NCBI GenBank assembly: GCA_964016985.1
Contig: OZ024827.1
Location: forward strand, 56,112,137-56,176,136
DNA length: 64,000 bases
Source of the DNA: Anodontia alba
Taxonomy: Eukaryota; Mollusca; Bivalvia; Lucinida; Lucinidae
Direction: 5' to 3'
This document shows positions 44,039 through 55,126 of this stretch, piece by piece. The notes beneath the pieces are model-generated. The model ran no database searches. It worked only from the letters and a program-made list of their open reading frames with translations, and was not told the DNA's origin. The position numbers and the translations under genes were made by a program. How positions within the stretch are numbered: the first letter of the stretch is position 1; each line of letters opens with the position of its first letter.

Positions 44039-44965
44039 TCATAAAGCCCTGTCTCTTTAATCTGACAGATATTGATTTTTTTTCACACCTCAATCAAATC
44101 GGCAATTACTCTGTGTAAATTTTTTAGCAGACCACATTTTGAAATATTTTTCTTATTTTCCCCAGGAGACAGCATTTGACATTTCATGCAAATTGATTAC
44201 TCTCCTGAGACAATTTGCATGAAATGTCAAATTATGTTTTATGGGAAAAATATCATCAGTTTGTCGTCTGTTGAATTTGTCCAGAGAGCGATAAAGGTGA
44301 ATTTTTGACACATGGATCATGATGCAGCACCTGTTCTATGAATAGCTAACAACAAATTGCACAGATCCACCTTACAACCTATCTGAGGTAAAATCGAAGA
44401 AAACTCACTTTGCAGCATAATTATGAGCAGCTTTTTTTTTGCTTATCAAGCCTAAATGATCTTCAGAACCCATATTAAATTTGGACAGTTATAACTGATT
44501 AGACAGTGTTTATATTGCTGGTAACAGTAGCCTATGGTCTAGTTTTTGTGCCACGTCTTTAGTCTTTTAACAGGTTGTGCAGCACAGGCGTATTGATACT
44601 CAAGTGTGTTGATATGTTAACCCTAAAACTGCCTATTACGACTGTAGCAGATGTCAATTTCATTTTTTTTTTTCTCATATTTTATCGGAGAATTTTATGT
44701 GATTCATCCGCTGTCAGATGATTCATAAGAAATGCTTAGTCTTTTTTTTCTCTGCAAATTAAAGGGAAATTCTAAATGTCATCTGCTTTAAAAATTTGCA
44801 CGGCGCTATAAAGATATTTATAGCTTTATTTATTTATAGCATTCTTGTTCAGCTGTTTAACTTCATGGATATTCATTTTGCATCTTTGAAGGCATGTGTC
44901 ATCTGATCATTCATGGAATTTTTAAACATATACCAATACATGAATACAAACATATATATCTGTCA
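44039..44965. other. Unassigned DNA with a 21-bp inverted repeat
   Basis: No frame of note. The inverted repeat 44175-44195 / 44211-44231 (exact, 15-nt spacer) sits in a wider imperfect palindrome from about 44140 to 44255 ('atatttttc...ccc' / 'gggaaaaatat'), possibly a small palindromic MITE. TA-flanked ends could not be fixed. Confidence 0.55.
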
Positions 44966-46234
44966 TTAAAAATAGCTAAAATCATTCCAATGATCTGAAA
45001 TCCAAGATGGCCATCATGGCAGCCATCTTGAAAATCTGTTTAGAAATTCTCCTTAACCAAAAGGCTAATTGGCTCAAAAGTTCATTGGAAGTATCGAGGT
45101 GACATGCAGATCAATAAATCGCAAAAGTTGTTCAGATTAGAAATCCGAGGTAGCCGCCATGCCCACCATCTTGAAACTCTTATTTTCGAAATTCTTCTCC
45201 ATAACCTAAAGGCTAATTGGCTCAAAATTAATTGGAAGTAATGAGGTGATTTTCAGGCCAAAAATAGCTAAAATAGTTCAGATTGGGAATCCAAGATGGC
45301 TGCCATCTTGTAAATCTATTTTGAACTTCTCCTGACCTGAAAGGCCAATTGATTAGAAACTTGGTAGGAACTATCGGGGCTACTTGTAGATTAAAAATAG
45401 TAAAAATCGTTCCAATCGGGAATCCAAGATTGCCACCCCTGCTGCCATCTTGAAAATTTATTTTGAACCTCTCCTGAACTGAAAGGCCAATTGACTCTAA
45501 AAATGGGTAGGCAGTATCGGGGTGACTTGGAGACAAAAAATAGCTAAAACCATGCTGATCAGAAATCCAAGATGGCCACCATAGCTGCCATCTTGAAAAT
45601 GTTTTTTGAACTTCTTCTCCTGAATGGAAAAGTCATTTGACTCGAATCTTGGTGGGAAGTTTCCCAGCGACTTGTAGATAAAAAAACCCCTAAAATTGTT
45701 TCGACCTGAACCAAAAGGCCATGTGACTGGAAGTATTGGGGTGACTTGTAAATAAAAAAAATAGCTAAAATTGTTCAGATCAGTAATCCAGGATGGCTGC
45801 TACTACCGCCATCTTGAAAATCTATTTTGAATTTCTTCTCCTGATAGAAAAGGCCAAGTAACTCGAGCCGGCCTCGGTGGCTCAGTTGGATGCGCCGTCC
45901 GACTGGAGACCAGGAGGTCGCGGGTTCAACCCCCGCCGAGGTCGGCAACATTCTTTCGTGGAGATTGATCATGAAATATTTTCTACGGTCATTCTCTCCC
46001 TTCTGCTGATTCAAGAAGGGCAGTTGTCAGTTTCTGGCGAAAGAATGTGCACAATACTAGTTAACCGCTTAGAGGACTAAGCCTGCCCAGTAAACGTGTG
46101 GTTAGGTAAACTGACCGCACTCGACATGAGCCCATTGGGTTGACTGGGCCGTAAAACCTCAACACAAACAAACCAAGTAACTCGAAATTTGTCTGGTAGG
46201 TGAGCAATACAGGGCCATCTTGGCCCTCTTGTTT
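44966..46234 (+). mobile_element. Family B element, copy 3 (5' end missing), with SINE inside
   Basis: Degenerate units with 'aaatccaagatggccatcat' and 'aaaggccaattgactc', ending GGTGAGCAATAC, hairpin AGGGCCATCTTGGCCCT (46211-46227) and CTTGTTTT. The TAGCTCACC start is absent. Confidence 0.72.
45867..46172 (+). mobile_element. tRNA-derived SINE (type 1), copy 2
   Basis: Same head (TGGCTCAGTTGG; GGTTCAACCCC), body and GGGCCGTAAAACC tail as 14288-14591. It has a perfect 13-bp target duplication CCAAGTAACTCGA at 45854-45866 and 46173-46185, and is inserted in family B copy 3. Confidence 0.93.
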
Positions 46235-46999
46235 TGCTTGTATGCTGCATAACTCCAACACCCTTTCAGATATATTGATGATATTTGGTAGGATTGTACA
46301 GGAGGTTGAGAAGATCATCGTCCATCGAGTCCATTGTCCACACCTTTGAACGACTTCTCCTCTGAAACCCCTGGGCCAATTTTCTTCAAACCTCATGTGG
46401 AGCCTTCCGTTAAAGTGGGGATTGAAAATTTGTACAAATGGTCACGGTCCGTTAATTAAGATGGCGGCCATATATGATAAAAGCACTTGAGCAATTTTCT
46501 ACAGATTTTACATGGAGCCTTCTGTCGAAAGGGTATTAACAATTTGTTCGAATAGCTCCTCCCCAATGAACAAGATGGCTGCCATGCCCATATATGGTAA
46601 AAACACTTAAAAATCTTCTTCTCCAGAACCAAGACAGCTTTGAGGCTGAATCTTAGTATATAGCATCAGGGACTCAAGCTCTACTAAGTTTGTTCAAATA
46701 ATGACCATAGATTGACCTTTGACCTTTTTACAGCATGGTCAAATTTACACCCCCATATGAAAATGTTTAAAAATCATTTTCTCAAAATGTATTAAAGACT
46801 AATGACTAAAATTTACAATATATGATTAAAGAAGTAAAACTTTTTAGTTAGAATTTTGCCACTTGGGGGTTTATCTGCACTTGCCCCTAGGCTGTATACA
46901 GGTATAAAATCGCATATTCTTTAAACGTCTTCTCTGAAACAACTTGACAAATTTTCACCAGTTTTCACATAGGGCCTTCTATGGATGGGGTATTGACAA
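46235..46999 (+). repeat. Family-C-like fragment
   Basis: Contains 'gaacgacttctcctctgaaa', 'aagatggcggccatatatga' and 'cttcttctccagaaccaaga', matching the 344-bp unit of family C, without ends. It stops at the left terminus of DIRS-4. Confidence 0.65.
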
Positions 47000-47374
47000 T
47001 TTTAACTGCATAAGACATTAACCTATAGATAATGTGCTGTTCTATTCTGTATTTCAAACCTTCCACAGAAAAAACGACAGTCTTAAGAGTCTTAATCCAG
47101 AAGGTCCCTTAGGCATTTACCTGTGTGACATCATTCTTCCCGCTATTTTGATCATGTGTCAGTTTCTTTTCTGTGTAACAAAGAAAGTCTACAGGATTTT
47201 TTACCAGGTTAAAAAAATCTAATATTCCTTTCTTTTCTCTATATTCTTATTTCCTGTTTTCTTATGTTCCTTTATCATTCCTTTCACGGAAAATGCTGTA
47301 ATTTTCGTTAAATCAATTTTCGATTTCTTGTTTTTATTGATCGATGAACTACATCATACGTTTTCGCGACTTTT
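47000..47374 (+). mobile_element. DIRS-4: left end only
   Basis: TTTTAACTGCATAAGACATT with the left terminal repeat to 47170, then leader DNA matching 12673-12860 of DIRS-2 ('tttcgatttcttg', 'gttttcgcgact'). It is cut by family B copy 4, about 375 bp from the end. The rest of the element is not in the window and may lie beyond 64000. Confidence 0.82.
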
Positions 47375-49325
47375 TAGCCCACCTGAGCACAAAGTGCTCA
47401 TGGTGAGCTATTGTGGTCAGTCAATGTCTGCCGTGCGTCGTGCGGCATCAACAATTGCTTTAAAAGCCTACTCCTCCTACACCCCTGGGCCAATTGACTC
47501 GATACTTGGTAGGAAGCATCGGGGTGACTTGTAGATCAAAAATAGCTAAAATCGTTCCGAATGGATATCCAAGATGGCCGCCTTCTTGAAAATCTATTTT
47601 TTGCTTCTTCTCCTGAACCGAAAGGCCAATTGACTCCAAACTTGGTAGGAAGCATCGGAGTGACTTGTAGATGAAAAATAGCTAAAATCATGCCAAGCGG
47701 AATCCAAGATGGCCGCCATGGGGACTATCTTGAAAATCTATTTTTCCCTTCTTCTCCTAAACCCAAAAGCCAATTGACTCCAAACTTGGTAGGAAGCATT
47801 GGGGTGACTTATAGATCAAAAATAGCTAAAATCATTCCGATCGGAAATCCAAGATGGCCGCCATTCTTGAAAATCTATTTTTTGCTTCTTCTCCTGAACC
47901 ATAAGGCTTATTGACTTTAAACTAGGTAGAAAGCATCGGAGTGACTTGTAGATCAAAAAATGCTAAAATCATGCCGATCTGAAATCCAAGATGGCTGCCA
48001 TGGCCGCCATCTTGAAAATCTATTTTTCACTTCTTCTCCTAATCCGAAAAGCCAATTGACTCAAAACTTAGTAGGAAGCATCGGGGTGACTTGTAGATAA
48101 AAAATATCTAAAATCATTCTGATCGGAATCCAAGATGGCCGCCATTGCCCCCATCTTGAAAATCTATTTTTCGCTTCTTCTCCTGAACCGAAAGGCCAGT
48201 TGACTCGAAACTTGGTAGGAAGCACTGGGATGACTTGTAGATCAAAAATAGCTAAAATCATGCCAATCGTATTGGCGGCCATCTTGAAAATCTATTTTTC
48301 GCTTCTTCTCCTAACCCCAAATGCCAATTGACTTGAAACTTGGTAGGAAGCATCGGGGTGACTTGTAGATCAAAAATAGCTAAAATTGTTCCAGTTGGAA
48401 ATCCAAGATGGCAGCCATCTTGAAAATCTATTTTTCACTTCTTCTCCTGAGCCAAAAGGCCAATTGACTCAAAATTTGGTAGGAAGCATCAGGGTGACCT
48501 GTAGATAAAAAATAGCTAAAATCATGCTGATCGGAAATCCAAGATGGCCGCCATGATGGCCATCTTGAAAATCTTTTTTTTCGCTTCTTCTCTTAAATCC
48601 AAAAGCCAATTGACTTGAAACTTGGTAGGAAGCATCGGGGTGACTTATAGATTAAAAATGGCTAAAATCGTTCCGATTGGAAATCCAAGATGGCCGCCAT
48701 GGTGGCCATCTTGAACATCTATTTTTCACTTCTTCTCCTGAACAGAAAGGCTTATTGACTTTAAACTAGGTAGGAAGCATCAGGGTGACCTGTAGATCAA
48801 AAATAGCTAAAATAGTCTGTTTCAGAAATCCAAGATGGCCGCCATGACAGCCATCTTGAAAATCTATTTTTTGCTTCTTCTTCTGAACTGAAAGGCCATT
48901 TGACTCGAAACTTGGTAGGAAGCATTGGGGTGACTTGTAGATCTAAAATAGCTTAAATTGTTTGGATCGGAAATCCAAGATGGCCATCATGGTGGCCATC
49001 TTGAAACTCTTTTTTTTTTTTTGCTTTTTTTCTTGAACCAAAGGGCCAGTTGATTTGAAAATTGGTAGGCAGCATCGGGATGTCTTGTAGATATAAAAAT
49101 AACTAAAATCGTTCCGATCGGAAATCCAAGATGGCGGCTATCTTGAAAATCTATTTTTCCCTTCTTCTTCTGAACTGAAAGGTCAATTGAATCGAAACTT
49201 GGTAGGAAGCATCGGGGTGATTTGTAGATAAAAAATAGCTCAAATCGTTGCGATAGGAAATCCCAAATTGCGGCCATGGCAGCCATCTTGAAAATCTGTT
49301 TTGAAATTTTTCTCCTGAACCCAAA
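47375..49325 (+). mobile_element. Family B element, copy 4 (3' end missing)
   Basis: 5' end TAGCCCACCTGAGCACAAAG, then about fourteen units of ~130-145 bp with 'gatcggaaatccaagatggc', 'gccatcttgaaaatctattt' and 'ggtaggaagcatcggggtga'. The right end has been replaced by family J DNA at about 49325. Confidence 0.75.
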
Positions 49326-50608
49326 AATAATCAGTGGATATCTTTTGTGTATTGGATTCATATTTAATACACAGGTAATCATAAAATAGAGGTCAAGTTC
49401 GATGTAGGGTAAAATCAAACTGTTATTATGGGAGTTAAGGCCCTTTTCCATCTTTGAAAAATGTTTACCTTTCAATATTTTTTAAAAAGATTTGTGTATT
49501 GGATTCATATTTTATACATATTTTTTGCTTGAAGCCTTATCACGAGTTCGCTCTTGGGTCCCCTGGGAGGACCTCTATGCCGATGACCTTGTTATCATCA
49601 CTGAATCCCTCGAGGAATGTGTCAGGAGGCTCTTGACTTGGAAAGAAGCAATGGAAAAGAAAGGACTGAGAGTAAATGCAGGAAAGACGAAGATCATGAT
49701 CTGAGGTACATGCCTGGATCTTCTGTAGAGTTCAGGCGAGTTTCCATGCGCCGTCTGTCACACTGGAGTGGGCAGCAACAGCATCTTCTGCAATGGCTGC
49801 AAGCACTGGGTGCACAAGAAATGCAGTGGGCTCAAGCGCTTGACAAAGGACCCTGACTGCAGATGTACACGGTGCCAGGGAACTGCACACCCCTTGGATG
49901 GCAGACCACAGAGTCCAAGTCGGACCTGACAAGCTGGAGGTGGTAGCTTCCTTTTGCTACCTAGGAGACATGCTCTCAGCAGCAGATGGCTGTGAACTTT
50001 CAACCACAACACGTGTGAAAACCCCCTGGAAGAAGTTCAAGGAGCTGCTACTAGTTCTCTCTTCATGCCACCTCTCTTTCAAGACACGTGGCCATGTGTA
50101 CAGCTCTTGTGAGGAGCACAATGCTCCATGCCATTGAGACTTGGCCATTGACAAAACCATACCTCCAACGTCTGCAGTGGAATGACAGGGCAATGATCAG
50201 ACAGATCTGCAATGTCAGGCCGCACAACCAGGTCCAATGAGCTACTTGCACGGCTTGGCATTGAGGATCTGGACCTTATTCTGAAGGAGAGAAGGCTCTG
50301 CTGGTATGGACGTGGAACGCTCTAATGGCGCAGTCAAGACAGCCTTCCACATACAGGTTGAGGGAAAGTGTGGGATTGGGAGGCCAAGGTGACATGGAAG
50401 CAGCTGACAGAGAGGGATTGCAGAGAGTGGAAGCTCTTGGCTATCAACCCTCATGATAGAAATATGTAGAGTTCTGGTGTGAGATCTGCCATGTGTGCAG
50501 CAAGCCATCTATCACTGATGTGGATGTTGCCCCTGTACCTGCACATTAATCAAAAATCCAATTATGATGATGACACAGGTATATAGTCATAAAATATAGG
50601 TCAAGTTC
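49326..50608 (+). repeat. Family J fragments flanking a LINE
   Basis: 49330-49520 and 50573-50608 carry the J unit ('gtgtattggattcatatttt', 'acacaggtatata.tcataaaatataggtcaag'). The LINE 3' part lies between, and the J unit reads on across it, so the LINE inserted into J DNA. Confidence 0.7.
49521..50572 (+). pseudogene. Non-LTR retrotransposon 3' part (RT end plus PHD-like finger)
   Basis: Encodes WEDLYADDLVII with the RT catalytic YADD at 49576-49587, then CVRRLLTWKEAMEKKGLRVN. After two stops comes a Cys/His block CAVCHTGVGSNS.FCNGCKHWVHKKC...RCTRC (about 49747-49880, PHD-like). Further on are FCYLGDMLSA, LARLGIEDLDLILKERRLCW and a final region to about 50540. Several stops and frame changes are present. 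Only the 3' third is there, as is usual for 5'-truncated LINEs. The zinc-finger block inside the RT C-terminal region is unusual. Confidence 0.8.
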
Positions 50609-51540
50609 AATTGACCGTCCATCAACATTAGTAACAGACAAAATCATTGCGGATGTACAGCAGCATGTAAAGCAAGATCGCCAAGTTACTGTCAGGGAAA
50701 TAGCTGAAACAGCATTTCATATGGAAGTGCCCAGGAGATTTTAACTGACAAACTTGGAATGTGGCATGTTTATGCAAGATGGGTACCTCAGCTACTGACA
50801 CCCAAGCAAATGGGGGTTTGGGTTGAAATCTGTTCAGAATTGTTAGAACGTTTTAGGGCAGAGGGGTCAAACTTTACTGATCGTATTGTACCATGCAATG
50901 AAACATGGGTACACTTTTACGAGCCCGAATCTAAACAACAAAGCAGTATATGGAAACATCCAATGTCGCCATCCCCTGTTAAAGCCAAACTTTGTAAGTC
51001 TGTTGGTAAAGTTATGTGCATCATGTTTTTCTCTTCTCAATGTTTTCTTCTAAATCATGTACTACAGTCAATGCTGAGTATTATGCCCACATTATTCAAA
51101 TAAATTTAATAAAGGCCATATGAAAGAAACAGCCAGATCTTTTACAGAGAGGCATCATTTAACACCAAGATAATGCCCCAGCTCACAAAGCCAAACTTGT
51201 ACAGGAAATTTTGCAAAAACTAAACATGGAAACACTGGCCCACCCTCCCTATAGTCCAGACCTGGCCCCTTGTGACTTCTGGCTATTTCCTGTTTTGAAA
51301 GATTCTCTATGAGGCACGCGCTACGAGAACAGAGAGGAACTAACCCAAGCTATGACAGGGTCAATGAGAGTAATGTCACGTGATGGGCTCGCGCATGTAT
51401 TTCGCACATGGGAATCAAGAATGCATAAGTGCATAGAATACAAAGGAGGTTACTGAAAAACAGTAAACATTCCAAATTGGTTTTTATAACAATAATCTGA
51501 TAAAGGCACTGGTCTACATTCTTTCTGATCACCCCTCGTA
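50609..51540 (+). pseudogene. Second mariner transposase, 5'-truncated
   Basis: Begins abruptly in RPSTLVTDKIIADVQQ; the left inverted repeat is absent. Next come WVPQLLTPKQ, then CNETWVHFYEPES, where the first catalytic Asp (GDETW in relatives) is Asn (50897-50899). HQDNAPAHKAKLV and YSPDLAPCDFWLFPVLKD follow, with 34 residues between the second and third Asp. It ends in the right inverted repeat CTGATCACCCCTCG and TA (51539-51540). Multiple stops and shifts. It is a different mariner lineage from 3796-6220. Confidence 0.85.
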
Positions 51541-52227
51541 GGTACCTTGTGAGGGCAACTCCTCCTAGAGTTTTCCACCAATCATTTTGAAACTATGCAT
51601 ACTTGTTCTAAATAGTCTGAAGATGTGCATGTGGTTTGGGGTTATCCTCCCATTATTTTTTGTCAACTTTTTCCACTTTTTCAACTTAGATTTTTCCAGG
51701 TCAGATTACTATTAGAATAGATACCTTGTGGGCACAACTCCTCCTAGAGTTTTCCACCGATCATTTTGAAACTATGCATACTTGTTCAACATGGACTGTA
51801 GATGTGCATGTGGTTTTAGGATTATCCTCCCTTTATTTTTTATCAACTTTTTTAACCTTTTAGACTTAGTTTTTTACAGGTTGGATTACTATTAGAATAG
51901 ATACCTTGTGGACGCAACTCCTCCTAGAGTTTTCCACTGATCATTTTGAAACTATGCATACTTGTTCTACATGGTCTGTAGATGTGCATGTGGTTTTAGG
52001 GTTATCCTCCCTTTATTTTTTATCAACTTTTTCCACTTTTTCAACGTAGTTTTTTCCAGGTCCATTTAGTATTATAATAGATACCTTGTGGGCTCAACTC
52101 CTCCTAAACTTTTCCACTGTTCATTTAGAAACTATGCATACTTGTTCAACATGGTCTGAAGATGTGCTGCAGTGCATGTGGTTTTTGGGTTATCCTGCCA
52201 TTATCTTTTTTCAACTTTTTGCTTTTT

Positions 52228-54580
52228 TATCCCCAGACCGAAAGGTTTGGGGGATATAGCGATTGCCCTGGCATCCGTCTGTCTGTCTGCCTGTACATCT
52301 GTCCGTCTGTCCATCCGTCCATCTGTAGACAAAACCTTGTACGGCCCATAACTCATATACCCTTTGAGCTATTTTCATGAAACTTTATCAGGTTGTAGAG
52401 GGCATTGGGTAGGAGTGTCGCGTGCAAGAATGGCAACTCTAATCGACTTGGTTCAGGAGTTATCTCCCATAGTCTCCCAAAATTGTAAAATTTTGTGCGG
52501 ACCATAACTCTGAAACCCATTAAGATATTTTCATGATACTTCACCAATATGTAGAAGACATTGAGTAGGCATGTCACGTGCAAGAAAGACTACTCTAGCT
52601 GACTCTGTTTTGGAGTTACCTCCCATAGTTGTTAAATCTTGTGCGGCCCATAACTCTAAAACCCTTTAAGGTATTTTCACGATACTTCACCATTAGGTAG
52701 AGGACATTGAGTAGGCGTGTCACGTACAAGAAAGACAACTCTAACTGGCTGCCTTCTTGAGTTATCTCCCATAGTTATAAAATCTTGTGCAGGCCATAAC
52801 TCAATAACCCTTTGAGATATTTTCATGATACTTGATCAAGTTGTAGAGGACATTGAGTAGGTGTGTCACATACAAGAACAACAACTCTAGCTGGAATGAC
52901 AACTCTAATCGACTTGGTTCAGGAGTTATCTCCCAAAGTCTCCCAAAATTGTAAAATTTTGTGCGGACCATAACTCTGAAACCCTTTAAGATATTTTCAT
53001 GATGCTTCACCAATATGTAGAGGACATTGAGTAGGCGTGTTGCATACAAGAAAGACAACCCTAGCTGGCTCCATTTTGGAGTTACCTCCCATAGTTGTTA
53101 AATCTTGTGCGACCCATAACTCTAAAACCCTTTAAGGTATTTTCATGATACTTCACCGCTAGGTAGAGGACATTGAGTAGGTGTGTCGCGTACAAGAAAG
53201 ACAACTCTAACTGACTGCGTTCTTGAGTTATCTCCCATAGTTATAAAATCTTGTGCAGGCCATAACTCTAAAACCCTATAAGTTATTTTCATGATACTTC
53301 ACCAATAGGTAGAAGACATTAAGTAGGGGTGTCGCGTACAAGAATGACAACTCTAACTGACTGCGTTCTGGAGTAATCTCCCTTAGTTATGAAATCTTGT
53401 GCAGGCCATAATTCAATAACCTTTGAGATATTATCATGATACTTGATCAAGTTGTAGAGGACATTGAGTAGGTTTGTCACATACAAGAACAACAACTCTG
53501 ACTCAGTTCTGGAGTTATCTCCCATAGTTGTTAAATCTTGTGCAAGCCATAACTCTTAAACCCTTTGAGATATTTTTATGATACTTCATCAAGTTGTAGA
53601 GGACATTGAGTAGGCATGTCATGTACACAAAAGACAAGCGTGACTCCATTTTTGAGTTATCTCCCATAGTTGTTAAATTTGCTGACAGTCATAACTTCTC
53701 TACCAGTTGAGATTTTTTGGTGATAATTAATAGGGATGCTTAGAACATTAAGAAGGAGAGTTGCATTTAAAAATTGTAACTATGGGTTACTCGTTACTCC
53801 ATTTATTTTCACTTATCTCCCCTGGTGGTAAAATCTTGTGCAGGCCATAACTCTTTAACCAGTGGAGACATTTTAATGATAGTTAGTAGAGATGCTAAGA
53901 ACATAAACTAGGTGTGTCACAATATGTAAGGACAACTCTGACCTACAGAGTGTTGGAGTTATCTCCCTTACTTATACTGTGGATGCAGATTTATCAGCAA
54001 TGCATGCAGCAGGCTTTATTTTTCACATTATTTTTGGATTCTTTGTTGAAAATCACTTACTAGCGAACACAAAATTGAGTTTCTCAGACTAACGGTTGAA
54101 GAGTTACAGGCTTTGCAGGCAAAGGGCCTTATATTTCTCATTATTTTTGGATTCTTTGTTGAAAATCACTTACTAGTGAACACAAAATCCAGTTTCTACA
54201 ACTTACAGTTTGAGAGTTATAATCTTTGCAGGAAACAGGCCTATTTTTCTCATTATTTTCGGATTCTTTGTTAACATTCACTTACTAGCAAACAAAAAAT
54301 CCAGTTTCCATGGCTTACGGTTTGAGAGTTATAATCATTGCAGGCAACGGGCCTTATTTTTCTCATTATTTTCAGTTTCTTTTTTGAAAAACACAAAATC
54401 CAGTTTCCACAACTTATGATTTTAGAGTTCTATGTCTGATTCACAGTTGTGGAGTTATCACCCACTGCAGGGTTAAACAAATGTATCCCTTGATAAAATT
54501 ACATCTCTGATGCCCTAGATTGAAAAAAGATGGCCATTTGCGATGCGGTCGGGGGATCTGCCATCTCTTCTGATGGCTAT
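52228..54580 (+). mobile_element. Family I element, complete
   Basis: 5' hairpin TATCCCCAGACC gaa AGGTTTGGGGGATA, GTCTGTCC microsatellite (52275-52325), and ~160-bp units ('ccataactct.aaaccctttaag', 'cattgagtaggcgtgtc'). A second sub-array (about 119-bp unit, 53990-54450, 'attctttgttgaaaatcact') follows, then the 3' end CGGGGGATCT, hairpin GCCATC tcttct GATGGC and TAT. Flanks rejoin as an L unit. Confidence 0.78.
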
Positions 54581-55126
54581 TTTTTCAACTTAGTTTTTAT
54601 GCCCCCGCCATTTTCAATGGGGGGTGGGTAGGTGCATATAGTATCACCGCTGTCCGTAAGTATGTCTGTCTGTCCCGTCCGTCCTGTCTGTCCTGTATAT
54701 AACACAAATGGTTTCCATGCGATATCTTTTGAAGAGATTGGTGTATTGGATTGAAATTTTATACACAGGTATATAATCATAAAATGTAGGTCAAGTTCGA
54801 TTTAGGGTAAAATTCACCAATTATTTTGGGAGTTATGGCCCTTTTCAACTTTGAAAAATGGTTTCCGTTCGATATCTTTTTAAAAGAGTAGTGTTTTTGG
54901 ATTCAAACTTTAAACACAGGTATTTAATCATAAAATGTAGGTCAAGTTCGATTTAGGGTAAAATCCACCAATTATTATGGGAGTTATGGCCCTTTTTCAA
55001 CCTTGAAAAATGGTTTCCATTCCATAACTTTTGAAAAGATTAGTGAATTGGATTCATATTATATACACAAGCATATAATTATAAAATATAGGTCAAATAC
55101 GATTTAGGGTAAAATCCCCCAATTAT

